A stretch of DNA of 64,000 nucleotides from contig BDDD01000047.1 in the NCBI GenBank assembly GCA_001972305.1, forward strand, positions 592,607 through 656,606, in the 5' to 3' direction. A program made the position numbers and the translations under genes. The notes below the pieces were generated by a model that worked only from the letters and a program-made list of their open reading frames with translations, made no database searches and was not told the origin of the DNA. The stretch comes from Cephalotus follicularis. Its lineage: Eukaryota > Streptophyta > Magnoliopsida > Oxalidales > Cephalotaceae. The first letter of the stretch is position 1. Each line of letters opens with the position of its first letter. This document shows, piece after piece, positions 18,125 through 30,192 of this stretch.

Positions 18125-20694
18125 TGTCACGCCCCCATTTCGGTAAGACAACATTTAAGCGGTAAAAGCAAATAACATACAAATTCAGCTCATGCAAATA
18201 TCATAAAATTTAAGCTTATAAACAGACATCAGTTGCGGAAGCATAAGATTCATAAGCTGAAAACATGTAACGTGCATCCCATACTGCATGCTACCCAATA
18301 CAAGTCTGTCATTGTTAAAAGCCCTCCAAACGGAGTGTGATCACAGTACAACCAAATCCCATTAGTAAACAAAACCGTAAGTACAACACATTGGTCCATA
18401 AATAAAGCTCGGTTTATTACAAAACATGAGAAAGTAAAACCAAGAACAAAACATCATAACAACTTGTTCTTTGTCCCTGCCAGTCCAGCACCGGTCCATT
18501 GTATCAATCTGTAAAGTAGGGGGTTAGCCTTTGTCCTTACTCGGCTAAGTCATAAAAGTAGCTTGGGATCAACATTAAATGCATGTCATGTGATGTATGC
18601 ATAAATGATGCAGTGCAAGAAATACCAGTTTATATATTATGAGAAATATATATATTTTAACATAACAGTAAAATATCAGTGGGTACATATATAAGAAAAT
18701 ATATGTATGCAAGAACAGTACAGTAGTGATCCAGCCAGGATCACATCCACAATCACAGTAATGTCCAAAAAGGACCAACAGGCAGTACAGGATGTCCATA
18801 AGGACCACAACAGTCAGGCAGTACGTGTAATGCCGCAAACTCGTGGCCCCACGCTACACTCCCACTCCGGTCCCTACTCCAGGCAACCGAGCAGGGCAAC
18901 AGTACAGTACAGTGAGTCACCCAGCCATACTCCTGGCCCTTAGGTCAACCCTACCACTAGTCGGCACTGGCAGCCTCCGCCATGCAACCAGTGGCTCAAG
19001 CACAATCACATAGAATTTCACAGAGCAAAAAGTGCATCAAACAGTAAACAGTGCAGTAACAGTACAATAGTGATCGTTTAGATCGACAACAGTCAGTTCA
19101 TTTCAAAATGTTTTCGAATGTCATAAACATTTGAAATATACATATTCAGTAGTAGAAATACTTTTAAACAGTTTCAGTAAGCGAAAATTGCTTTCCCAAT
19201 ATGTTCGAAAATATAATAACACTCAGCTTATATTTTCGTTTTCAACATAATAGTTCCACCTTATATAAGCATTTCTAAAGTAATGGTACTTTTAAATCAT
19301 AGTCAATCTATAGACAGTCAAGAACAGGCAGTAAGTAATGCATATGCAATGCATACAAAGGCTCTAATGCATCCTAAGCAAAAACGGGATCGTCGGGTAT
19401 CAAAACCGTAAAATTGTCCAAACAGGACTCTAAAGCATCGATGTTTATTCCTCAGGCGTCGACGCTTATGTGTCTTAAGCGTCGCCGTTTAGTCCCTTAG
19501 CGTCAGCGCTTTCAGTGTCTGGGAGTCGATATCTCCTCCCTTACACGTTGACGTTTAACGCATTTCAACATATAAAACGCAATTCACGGTATTAAGCATC
19601 GACGCTCACCCAAGGCGTCGACGGTTTCAGGCAGGGGTCGTCTTCTTCCTCACAACATGACTAAATAGTGAAATTTCCATGACCATAACATGCATTCTAA
19701 CATGTATAAAGCATAGAAAATAGCCATGCAATATCATATATCACATCCAGTACAAGGTAGCATCATTTCAGTGACTAAAAACGGATCATCAACCCATGAA
19801 ATTCATGCATAAACATCACTGAACAAACACCAAGTATTGAACACAAATTACAATTATGGCTTCCCCTACCTCTGGCCTCAAGTTAGAAGCCCAAAGTCCA
19901 CCTCTTTTAGTATCCAATCAGTCACTTTGAGTCCCAAGTACGGCTTGAAGTCCCCTGGTCCGCCCCAGCAGTTGGTGTGCAAGCTTCCAGCTCCCTTAGC
20001 TCAACAATGGTGGTTGAGCTTCCTTTCTCAAGTTCTCCTACTCTCTCTTTGTCACTCATAGTGTCACTGACCCTCTAGCTTTCCGTAACAGATGGGAGGG
20101 GTGAGAGGAGTAGGCTCTTTATGCAGAAAACGTTTTGTTCTCTCAACCAAAACCCACCAGTTTAACACCTCCCCTTCATGCAAACCAGGTGTAACAGGTG
20201 TTGCATTCTTCTCCTCCACAGGCCATGCATTCAGAGATTCTTTCTCTGTTCAAGGCCTTTTTGTTGCAGGTAAGTCTGGCAACAAAAGCATGCATTTGCC
20301 ACGTTCTTAAGCGCCAGCTAAGATGCTTAATAAGTGGCACCAAGTCACCTCCCTGCGACACGTCCATCTACTGTTATATGTACGCAGAACACGCCTCAAA
20401 GCGTCGGCGTTTACATGCAGGCGTCGGCGCTTATGTGTTGAGTTTAAACGCGCGTTTCAACGGCGTAAGCGTCGACGCTCCAAATCCATGCGTTAGCGCT
20501 TTAACCTCAAAACTGTGTCGTTTAACTAAATTACACTTTTAACATTTCTCTAACAATTGGATTCCAAATCCCACATCATCAGAGTTTGGGAAAACATCAT
20601 CAAATTCGGAAAATCCATCTTCTTTTTATTAATTCCACAAATAAGGTACATTTACATTGTGAAATTACAACATATGAAATTTTTGGGCGTTACA
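18125..20694 (-). mobile_element. Gypsy solo LTR with GAAGA target duplication
   Basis: A 2,570-base sequence starting TGTCACGCCCCC and ending TTTGGGCGTTACA, flanked on both sides by GAAGA (18120-18124, 20695-20699). The RNase H reading of the host element crosses the pair. No internal region is present, so it is a solo LTR left by recombination between two LTRs. It carries a GGGGGTTAGCC..TTGTCC..ACTCGGCTAAG box (about 18518-18548) shared with other LTRs here, and two clusters of AGCGTCGACGCTT-like palindromes (19430-19625 and 20395-20510). Its first 400 bases resemble 63369-63773. The direction is inferred from that resemblance. Confidence 0.9.
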
Positions 20695-20713
20695 GAAGAT
20701 CTCAAATTGAGCA

Positions 20714-21900
20714 CTATAGAGATAGTGCTGATCCCACACCAGCACTTCCCTGTTGGCCGCGTGCTTGATCCCTCATCATTGGATAACCATTCAGCATATG
20801 TTCCTTTGAACCACACCTCAAGCATTTCCTCATCTTTTTCCAGCACTCAGTCTCATCATAGTTCTGACGACCACAAAAAGTACATCCACCCGAATTCTGT
20901 TGAACGCTTCGGTTAGGAGTTCTTGATCTTGAATTTCTGTATCGAGAACCTCCTTGACCTTTGTTGTCGGACCTTGTCGACTTAGTAGGATTATTACTCC
21001 CTTGCCCATGATGCTGTGCGGCCCTCGATTGATTAGTACGAGACCGTTCCGCTCTCCTTTCATTAGCATCGGCTTCCAGAATCACCGCCCTTTCAGCAAT
21101 ATCTACAAAAGAAGTTAGCTGCAACATTAACAGTTTAGATCTGATGTCAGGTCAAAGGCCTTTTAGAAACCTTCGGATCATTCGCGATTCACCCTCCACC
21201 AGATAGGGGGCATGTCTCGCCAATTCCACAAATCTAGTCTAGTACTGAGATACCGTCATATCCCCTTGACGTAACTCCATCAGTTCGGTCTCCCTCCGGC
21301 CACGTTCTATCTGTGGTACATAAGTTGCAAGGAACTCGGATTGAAATCTGTCCCAAGTCCGGTCAAGTCCACGAGATTCCCACTTTGCTTCAGTCATTTC
21401 CCACCATAGGTAGCCTCGCCCCATAAGCGGTATACAGCAAAGTTGAGTTTCAGCTCATCAGTACACTCCAAGGCAGCAAATATTTTCTCTAGGTTTCTAA
21501 TCCACTGCTCGGCCACAGTAGCATTTAGCTCACCATTGAATATCGGAGGATTTGGTCTCATGAACCGCTCCAAATCTCTGCCAAATCCACCAGTATGACA
21601 AGCTTCAGGAGCCTGCTGGTAGGCCCGGTTGGCCTCGTACATCTACCGTATCTGTTCCATGTTCACCGCATTGGCTTGCATCTGCTGCTGGAAGAGGTCA
21701 GCCATGCGGTCAAAATTACTCCTCTCTTCTTGCACTGGAGGAATATTCACTCCTTCATTCGCTGGCGGATCATGTTCGTGCAATGGCGGTGCATTGACTC
21801 CTTCGTCGGCTCTACGCCTTCCTCTTCTACCTCTTCGTAGGTCCATTCGGTTTCCTATATGGAATGACATAATCATTAGGAAACAATTCACTTAATTTCT
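20714..21900 (-). pseudogene. Gypsy gag with zinc knuckles (fossil)
   Basis: Minus-strand gag in pieces. It has an Arg-rich N-terminus (DLRRGRRGRRRADEG), a Gln/Met helix (FQQQMQANAVNMEQIR), the capsid core (FNGELNATVAEQWIRNLEKIF), an ERGRRETELMELRQG.MTV.QY box, then a Lys/Arg/Asn-rich linker and two zinc-knuckle-like motifs (CTFCGRQNYDETECW and CLRCGSKEHMLNGYP). The gag resembles the one at 53400-53770, with the same FQQQM..(D/N)A(A/V)NM motif. It is a broken copy. Confidence 0.82.
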
Positions 21901-21936
21901 AAGAAACTTATCCTAGAGATAGCTTATTTAAAATAA

Positions 21937-21948
21937 GCTCTGATACCA
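21937..21948 (-). promoter_or_regulatory. Primer-binding site
   Basis: GCTCTGATACCA is the reverse complement of TGGTATCAGAGC, the full tRNA-Met primer site. It lies three bases inside the LTR at 21952. Confidence 0.93.
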
Positions 21949-21951
21949 TGC

Positions 21952-23770
21952 TGTCACACCCTGCCCTTCGTTAAGACAACGTATATGGTGATATCAGCTA
22001 TAAATAATAATACAGCATTCAACATTTAAACAATTTCATTAACATAAGCGGCAACATTCCATTTGCCGGATTATAAAATCATCCGCACGCAGCCCATACT
22101 ACGTGCTTATACAGTACCAACCATTATCCTTTTACATAAGGAAAAGTAAAACAACAACAACAGAGTGTGATCGTTCATTACAATACAAAACATAATGAGT
22201 AACAACCTCAACAAAATAGAATCTCTCCAAAAGCTTCAGCAGCACTTCCCCGAACGCCATCACTTAATATGAAATTGTAAGGGGTTAGCCGTTGTCCTCA
22301 CTTGGCTAAGTAGGAATAAAGCATGCTAAAGAATATATAAATGTAACATGTATGTTAGTTATCTGAAATAACATATATATAAGTATTCCAATATATATAA
22401 GAAATCATGCCAAGTGGCCATAGACAATACAATTCAGGAATACACCACAAGGGTAAAATCAATCAATACAGTGGTTTGGGTGTCACATGTTGCTAACTCC
22501 TAACACCAACTGTGCACCACCTAACTATCACCCTACACTCCGAAGATGATAGATGAGGTCAATTCTGCCGGCATTTAGCGGGCAGGTAACCATCAGGATC
22601 TGCATTGCAGATAAGTGTGGTGGAAGCTCTAGCCAACTCCTTGCACATAGGACCACCCCGTAACAAGTGATGTCTCCTATCACTCGACTAACGGCAATAA
22701 GCATAGACAAACAATGCAATAAATTCAATAGCAATATTATATAAGTTTAAAATATTCAATATAAGGTTGTTTTCTTTGAAACATTTATCAATTCAGTAAT
22801 CGTACCTCTCGTTGGAGGAAACGATATTCAGTACAGTAACAGTACCTCACATTGGAGGGAAATCAGTAATTCATTTGATAATCAGTTTTCATTTTGAAAC
22901 AATAAGAAGAAAAATCCATATTTGTTCTTATAGCACTAGTTGGTTCAATCATTAATATTAAGTATAACGATAAAGTTTATGAACACTTATTAGTTATACA
23001 GTCTCTACAACAACATCAATAACAACAGCGGAACAGTCACAATTCAGGGTTCAACAAGATATTAGTATACCTTGGTCATTCTTGCACAACTTGTCACAAT
23101 GAGTGCCTAAGTTGTTTACTGTCCGTAATGTAACTACCTAAGGCCAGGATTGATTATTACAATCATCCCTTGTGGAGGCCAGGGTAATTACACGCAATTA
23201 TAAGCCTAACAGCAGTTAATCTTAGCATTTTGTCACTTAACAGTCGGCTGTTCCTATGAATAACCGGCTGTTTTCATTAGGTAGTCGACTGTTTGTCCCT
23301 AACAGTCGACTGTTTACATTGAGTAGTCGACTGTTGGGATTAACAGTAGACCGTTTTTGCCCAGAAACGCCAGGCAACAGTTTAAAATAACAGGGCATGC
23401 ATACTCACAATCCAATTTCAACCAATCCATAACATGCAATCATACAGAAAACATCCAGCCAGGATATACATATTATATCTTCTAAATCATGTAAAAACCC
23501 CTATCTCAATTGCTATCCCGAAATCAAATTGAGTTGATTTCTCTCTTTGAGTTCCAAGTCTCAACTCCACACCAACTTTCCAATTCCAACAGGTTATTCT
23601 ATACAGTTGCACGTTTATGGGTTTAGATACCAAAACCAGTAAGTTTAACTAGTTATCTAGCCATGATAACATCAAAAATTGAGTCAAAAGCTTATAATCG
23701 ATTTCCTAAATTCCATTCCATTTCCTAACTAAAACCAAGTTCAATTTTCCAAGCTTATTATCGATGATCA
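21952..23770 (-). repeat. Gypsy 5' LTR, 1.8 kb
   Basis: It starts TGTCACACCCTGCC at the primer site and most likely ends at 23770 (GATGATCA), where integrase sequence of the neighbouring element begins. It contains the AGGGGTTAGCC..TTGTCCTCACTTGGCTAAG box (22279-22311) and a cluster of AGTCGACTGTT palindromes (23230-23355). The exact right end is inferred from the TG/CA rule and the start of the neighbour's reading. Confidence 0.75.
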
Positions 23771-23900
23771 TGTTTACTCCGCTACATCCCTTTTCATTCC
23801 ATGCCACCAGAAGTTCTTTTTCAAGTCTCTATACATTTTCGTAGAACTCGGATGTATAGAAAATGGAGAACTGTGTGCCTCTGACAAAACAGCATCTCTG
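23771..23900 (-). pseudogene. Gypsy integrase, N-terminal part (fossil)
   Basis: Minus strand: HPSSTKMYRDLKKNFWWHGMKRDVAE, split here by description only, is the zinc-binding start of gypsy integrase and closely parallels 17575-17610. The neighbouring LTR begins directly after it. Confidence 0.8.
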
Positions 23901-23943
23901 ATAGAAGAATCTGCCGGAACACAAAACCGATTACCCAACCGTA

Positions 23944-24640
23944 TCATACCATACTAAACTCTGATTGCTTACCGTTTTCAACATTCTGGACTAAGGCCCA
24001 AAGCTCACCATCATCACTTTGAGCTGTCTTAATTCGAGATATAAGAGAGGGCTCTACATTCAACGCAGCAACAAAACCTTCAGAACCCCGAACATACAGA
24101 TGTAAACCCATCCGCTCCATATCAGCTATCAACTGCGGCTGAGTAAGCAAGGCCGCTATACTCCCAGAATTCTTTTGACTAAGAGCATCAGCTAGCACAT
24201 TTTCTTTACCATGGTGATACTGAATATTCAGATCATATTCTTTAAGAAGTTCTAACCACCTCCTTTGATGCATGTTCAACTCTTTTTGTGTAAAGATGTA
24301 ATTGAGACTCTTATGATCGGTAAAGACGTCAAGAGTTTCTCCGTACAAGTAGTGCCTCCAGATCTTCAACGCAAACACCACTGCTGCCAACTCGAGATCA
24401 TGTGTAGGATAGTTCACTTCATAAGGCTTCAACTGTCTTGAAGCATAGGCTATCACATGACCGTGCTGCATTAAGACACAACCCAAACCCTTCTTAGAAG
24501 CATCGCTATAAATTTGGTATCCACCCGACCCAGACGGTAACCGAAGAACTGGTACTGACACAAGACCATTCTTCAATTTCTCAAAGCTTGCTTCCCGTTC
24601 TTCATTCCACTCAAACTTAGCTCCCTTTCTCATAAGTTAT
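23944..24640 (-). pseudogene. Gypsy RNase H (fossil)
   Basis: Minus strand, about 230 codons: F..LK..L.S.PVL.LP, then [15 protein letters not shown] (first catalytic Asp), [58 protein letters not shown]. RNase H removes the RNA template during reverse transcription. It is a near full-length domain of the Tekay type, lying between reverse transcriptase and integrase as expected. Confidence 0.93.
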
Positions 24641-24741
24641 GTCAATGGTAAGGCTATGGAGGAAAAGCCTTCCGCGAACAATCCATAGTAACCAGCCAAA
24701 CCCAAGAAGCTCCTAACCTCTGTCACTGTGGTAGGTCTCGG

Positions 24742-25600
24742 TCATTTACTAATAGCTTCAACTTTAGCAGGGTCCACACTAATCCCTTCAGCTGTAACCA
24801 CATGACCCAAAAACGCCACCTGTTCCAACCATAACTCACACTTTGAGAACTTCGCGTATAGCTGATTCTTCCTTAGAATACTCAGCATAGTACGAAGCTG
24901 TTCTTCATGTTCTTCCTTCGACTTGGAATACACAAGAATGTCATCTATGAACACAATCGCAAACTGGTCCAAGTACTCATGAAACACCCTATTCATCAGA
25001 TCCATGAAAACTGTCGGTGCATTAGTGAGTCCGAACGGCATCACCAGAATTCATAATGCCCATACCGAGTACGGAAAGCAGTTGTAGGCACATCTTCATC
25101 CTTTAAACGAAGCTGATGATATCCCGATCTCAAATCGATCTTAGAGAAATACCGAGCACCTTGGAGTTGATCAAACAAGTCATCAATCCTAAGCATAGGG
25201 TATTTATTCCGAATGGTAATCCGATTCAACTCTCTATAGTCTATGCATAACCTCATAGACTCGTCTTTCTACTTCACAAAAAGAACCGGAGCACCCCACG
25301 GTGAAACACTAGGCCGGATGAAACCCTGATCCAACAGCTCTTGCAACTGCTCTTTCAATTCTTGCAATTCAAGTGGTGCCATCCTATACGGTGCTTTAGA
25401 CAAGGGTGCTACTACATGAATGAGTTCGACTGTAAACTCTAGTTCCCGTTGCGGTGGCAAACCCGGTAACTCCCCCGGAAACACATCAAAAAATTCTCTA
25501 ACCACAAGATAGTCCTCAAGGCGAGGCTCTTCTTTAGAGACATCTTTCACAACCTTTAAGAAACCTTCAGCGCCCTTAGCCAGCAATTTCTGAGCCTTCA
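24742..25600 (-). pseudogene. Gypsy reverse transcriptase region (fossil)
   Basis: Minus strand: the W.APVLFVK box, [37 protein letters not shown], the FGLTNAP box, then [10 protein letters not shown], the YxDD catalytic motif in its FIDD form, and ECELW...FLGH..... These are the canonical RT blocks of Ty3/gypsy. The region is a fossil with a few defects and is not presented as one intact frame. Confidence 0.93.
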
Positions 25601-26186
25601 AAGTAGAAATAACTTTAACTTCTTTTCTCGGCTGTGAACCCTGATAAATAAAATCAGGTCTATTCACATCCCCAAACAGAATCCTCCGAGCGTGACAGTC
25701 AATTGTAGCTCGATGGCGAACCAACCAATTGATACCAAGAATCATATCAAAGTCATACATATCAAGAGGCAGAAGATCCACCTCACGAATTCGATCATCA
25801 AAAACAAGAGGGCAAGCATGCAAACTCTCAGATATCACAACAGATGTCCCCGTAGGGGTTGAAAGAACCAAAGCTGGGTCAAGCAACTGTGAAGGCATAC
25901 TAAGATGCAGAACAAAAGACCTTGCTACAACAAAGTGGGTCGATCCAGTGTCATATAAAACATAAGCTCTACAGTTATCAACAGAAATAAGGCCTGAAAC
26001 AGTACCTGGTGCATTAGCAGCCTGCTGTGTCGTGATAGCAAAGACACGACCACCCACATTGTGCTGTCCAGATTCTGCATTGCTTCCCTTTCTTTCCTTT
26101 GCTCTAGGATCAGGACAATCTTTCACAAAGTGCCCTTTCTGTCCACAAACAAAACAGGGCCCGATGGCCTTATAAAAAACTCCCAC
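25600..26186 (-). pseudogene. Gypsy zinc knuckle and aspartic protease (fossil)
   Basis: Minus strand: CFVCGQKGHFVKDCP (CCHC knuckle, about 26120-26165), then a retropepsin region with AYVLYDTGSTHFVV (catalytic D-T-G) and MILGINWLVRHRATIDC, the ILGMDWL-type box. Protease matures gag-pol. It continues into reverse transcriptase on the same strand. Confidence 0.92.
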
Positions 26187-26267
26187 TGGATGCTGCCTAC
26201 CGCAAGTATCACACTTGGCAATCTGAACATCTGCAGCTTTCTGTGTCTGCCCCTAATCATAACCGGA

Positions 26268-26900
26268 CTATTGTTGTCCTCGATTTTCATTCGTCCTTCC
26301 TCGTTTGCCATTTCTGATCTTGCCATGCTGTCCAGAACCTTGTCCTTGAGAATCCCCTCTATTTCTCTTCTTATCATTTTCTTGACGAGCTGCCTGGAAA
26401 TCCAGCCTCTCCATTTCAATATTCTTAGCTGCGTTAGCCACCTCAGAAACATCAGCAAACCTGGTATTAATCAGCTTACCACGGAGTTGATAGTGCAACT
26501 TCCACTTAAATTTCTCAGCTTGTTCCAGTGCTGTCCCCACTGTGAACCCATCGAAACCAGCAAGTCTAGTGAAACGGGTCAGAAACTCCATAACCGATTC
26601 CCCATCTTTCTTTCTTGTGTTTATGAACTCCCTAGCATAAGCCTCCTTATTAGCAGCGGGAAAGTACTGCTGATAGAAAACTTTGCAAAATTCTGACCAG
26701 GTCAAAGCATCAATGTACTCGCCACCTTTAGCCAAGCCCAGAGTCTTCCACCATTTCTGAGCGTCACCCTCAAGCTTATATGCAGCCAACCTAACCTTCT
26801 GCCCGTCACCACAACCAAGCACATCGAAGATCTTGTCCATATGCGCAATCCAATGCTCAGCTTCCACAGGAGTCACGACTGAGCTGAAGGACTGTGGCCT
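26268..26900 (-). pseudogene. Gypsy gag capsid region (fossil)
   Basis: Minus strand, about 200 codons: EAEHWIAHMDKIFDVLGC, AQKWWKTL, LTWSEFCKVFYQQYFP, KK.GESVMEF..RFTRLA, then a Lys/Arg/Gly/Gln-rich tail. This is the retrotransposon_gag core of chromoviruses. The N-terminal part continues weakly to about 27090. It precedes the zinc knuckle by the normal distance. Confidence 0.9.
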
Positions 26901-27090
26901 CTGTTTCTGGAACCTCTCAAGCTAGATATAAACAGGTGTGTCGGTCCTGTCCCCAGTTTCCTTTCCAAACTAAACATCAGTTGGAACATTCTCCTCAGCA
27001 ACTAGCTCCCTACGGCCTTGGTCCTGATTCTTCTCACCCAACACACGACGTACCTCCTGAGCTACTGCCTGACGTATCAATTCTTCCATA

Positions 27091-27311
27091 GTAGGCTCAT
27101 TTCTGGCTTCACGAGCCTTAGATGTGGCAGTTCTCTAAAAAGCATTCCTTGTACGTACCATCTACGAAAAGATACCGAAACATAAAATATCGAAAACAAT
27201 CAGAATTCAAACATAAGACATATCAAAGACTATATCGAAGAAGCCTCACCCAAAGTCTACCCAGTCTCACAGGTCAAACCTACTCAGGTCTTCTAAGGAA
27301 ACAAATCCTAT
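27091..27311 (-). other. Gypsy leader between primer site and gag
   Basis: Untranslated leader in element sense. Its part beside the primer site (TCTCACAGGTCAAACCTA, AGGTCTTCTAAGGAAA) closely matches 7755-7799 of the LARD, the main evidence that the two families are related beyond their LTRs. Confidence 0.75.
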
Positions 27312-27323
27312 TCTCTGATACCA
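27312..27323 (-). promoter_or_regulatory. Primer-binding site
   Basis: TCTCTGATACCA carries the reverse complement of TGGTATCAGAG and stands beside the LTR start at about 27329. Confidence 0.92.
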
Positions 27324-27328
27324 TAACA

Positions 27329-30192
27329 TTAACACCCCCGGGCGGCGGGAGTCGTCACGGGTCATAACCTAACAGAGCTTAAGCATAACACATCTTAAGT
27401 TAATATGTGATACTGAAAATAAGCATAACTTTATTATAATGTTTGTTTAAAATTCGTGGCGGTCATAACATAGCATATCTAAAAACTGATCATAAGAACT
27501 TAAAACTTAAACATATTCAGAAAAACTTAAACATGTTCCAAAGGTCGATTATCAAAACATAACCAAAGCAATTTATTGTTCATAACCAATCCTAATGGAA
27601 AACATATAGGGATCACATTCCTAGAAGATCCTGGACATATGGTGGTCATTTCTCAATTAACACTTTCCCCCGTTGCTCCTGATAACCTGCCGCATGGAAA
27701 CAAAAATGCGGCTGAGCAAACCTCAGTATGAATAAAGGATGCAAAACAGTAAACGATAATTTAAAAGCAGTAAGATTTCAACAAAACTCATAACAGAAAT
27801 CTTAAGCAATTAAAACAGTTTAAATATTCCTTGCAGTTAAAGCCATAACTTTTGAAACATATACGGAACATAAATTTCATAAACATAATTGCATACTGAG
27901 TCACATAACATATCATGTATCCACAACATATAGATGGCAAGGGAGACGCTAATTCCACTTGCCCGCTAGAATTGAAGTGTACGACACTACACAAGTCAAT
28001 TCTCATTTCGCATCATATCACATATTGCATAACTCCACACGTATGCCATAAACTAGAATCGATTCATACGCCTCTATCATACATAACGGATCCATAAATC
28101 CACCTCATGGGATTTATTCATAACACAGAGAGACGTCGTAGTCTAATCACACCGCTACGGGAGTGTCATGTCCCCGTGCCAGGCCTACGACATGCCTATG
28201 GTATGCCCCATAGATGGGTACAACTACTCAGTATTTTATCATTTCAAAAGCATGAATTTATCAAAATCAATTTACTAACACGTAAAATATGCTTTTTTGA
28301 AACATATTGTGAAATCGTTAACAAACGATATCATCGCATACTTTTCATAACTAAGCATCAACCCATTTATTTCTCACCATAAACGAGATGATGGTAACAT
28401 AGAACATATCGTAACGTATCATAGCATAAGAATAAAGTCAGGAACATTTAATTTCAAGAAAATGTCAAAACCAACTTTATTTTCAAAACATATCAAAACC
28501 ATAAAACATAACCGAAAGAATATATCATAAAAGTAAGACTGATTTTCGTTCATTAAAAACCAGATAGCCAAAGAGCAAAATATCTGTACCTTATGCGCTT
28601 ATAGAAAAGACTCACAAAAAGATTGTTAAGTCAAACTCCCTTTTGAAGCACAACAATCTAAAAGACACAAAACTATTCATATAAGGGCCTGAGCGTCATT
28701 AAGGATATAAAAAAGATTTATTACAGTGTTTAGAACAGACCCAGATCGATTCGAAGAACAAACGAATGAAAACAGGTGAAAACAGGAATTTTCTAGGCAA
28801 AACAGCCGACTATTACAGAGCACCAATTGACTAAGGAAGCTTGGAAGTTGACTAATCAATAGGGCCAGTCGACTACATAAACTGGACTGCAGGCAGTCGA
28901 CGGTGACAGGGGTCCAGTCGACTACACAACACAAAACAGTCGACTGTATTTATAGGACAACTGACTACTCAACCAAACCAGCCGACTGTTCATATGAAAC
29001 AGCCGACTGTTCTGGATGACAGAACAATAGAACTTGACATTTTTCATTTTAACAACTGACTAAACATGAATGACATCTTACCAGAGGCTTATACATATAT
29101 TCATATGACATTATATGACATTTAGACAGTGTAAAAACATAGAATCAACATTTCTTATGGGATCAGTGACTAAATTCACAGAAGATCAAAGTGAACTCTA
29201 AACACATGCCTATATTTTAATAATCCAATCTGCTGTCCAAGGTCATATTCAGTTGCTAAATTTAGATTACAACATATCTATAGTGTCTAAACATGCTGAT
29301 AGGCTAGGAATACAGTGACAGAATATATATATATATATATATATATACAGGAATCAAAACCAAGAGATGCTAGCAACACAAAATTAAATTTATATCAATG
29401 TAGCAGACCAACAGAGTAAAGAACGGATTAACTAACCTAAAATGGTGATACACAAATGTTGTACTAACACAACGATTTTCCAAACTTAACCAGTTGATCA
29501 GCAGGAACAAAAGAGACGAATACATGGTTTCAAAGTTTGCCAGAAGTGTGTATTACCAAAACAGAACGATCAAAGGGGCTGTAACAATAGAATACTAACC
29601 TGAATTTTGATGAAGCCACGTACCAAGAACACTAAGAAACTCCCAATTAGCAACCACAGCAAAGACCAGGAACGGGAGATACAAAGATGACAATATAACA
29701 GTGTTTTCTGGCTTACTTAAACATAAGGGAGAGAGATTATTGGGCAGGATAAGGAATAAAGAGTGCATAATCTGATACATAAGGAAGATAGGAGGATTTT
29801 AGGGGTAAGGATAAGGGAAGAGATGGTGAAACCGTGCGAAAAGATAGGGAGAAATAGGGAGTTTCGGGTGAGGTAAAAGAGAGAAAGGAAATAGGAGGAA
29901 AAAGGGAAAAAAAAGAAAAGAAAAGGAAAAGAATTTTAAAAGAAATAAAATAAGGAGTTTGTTTTAATAAATAAATTAAGTTTTAATAAGAGAATTATAA
30001 AATAAAACATAATCCATACATATACATTCCCACATACTATCATACCCAGAAGTCCCGGCTGTTATCAGTCAGCCCACAACATATAGGCCTAATACACAGG
30101 GCAAACGGACTTTATATCAAAACAATTAAAAGCCCAAAAACAAACAGATAAGAAATGGATAAAACATACACACGGACAACCAGTGTATTACA
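27329..30192 (-). repeat. Gypsy 5' LTR, 2.9 kb
   Basis: It starts TTAACACCCCCG (a TG-start variant) and ends CAGTGTATTACA. The boxes it shares with 7815-12860 are CCGCATGGAAACAAAAATGCGGCTGAGC (27690-27720) and GTGTCATGTCCCCGTGCCAGG (28165-28185). It contains AGTCGACTG-like palindromes (28800-29005), an AT dinucleotide run (29318-29346) and A/G-rich sequence (29860-29960). The outer end reads TGTAATACACTGG on the minus strand, like TGTAATACCCCG at 37223. Confidence 0.88.

Larger units (their letters stand above)
17284..23770 (-). mobile_element. Ty3/gypsy fossil carrying a solo LTR
   Basis: Minus strand. Parts seen from right to left: LTR 21952-23770, primer site 21937-21948, gag with zinc knuckle (20714-21900), RNase H (17763-18124, continuing for a few codons beyond the inserted solo LTR at 20700-20712) and integrase (17310-17700). 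The left LTR is not seen. The right edge adjoins integrase sequence of the element at 23771-30192, so this copy landed in that one. Chromovirus affiliation (Tekay/Del-like) is inferred from the gag and integrase boxes. It is broken in many places. Confidence 0.75.
23771..30192 (-). mobile_element. Tekay-like Ty3/gypsy fossil, best preserved pol
   Basis: Minus strand. LTR 27329-30192, primer site 27312-27323, then leader, gag (26268-26900), zinc knuckle and protease (25600-26186), reverse transcriptase (24742-25600), RNase H (23944-24640) and the start of integrase (to 23771), in the order gag-PR-RT-RH-INT that defines Ty3/gypsy. Its far end is lost where the element at 17284-23770 adjoins. 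The LTR and leader resemble the LARD at 4656-12860. The copy is broken, with a handful of defects across pol. Confidence 0.88.
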
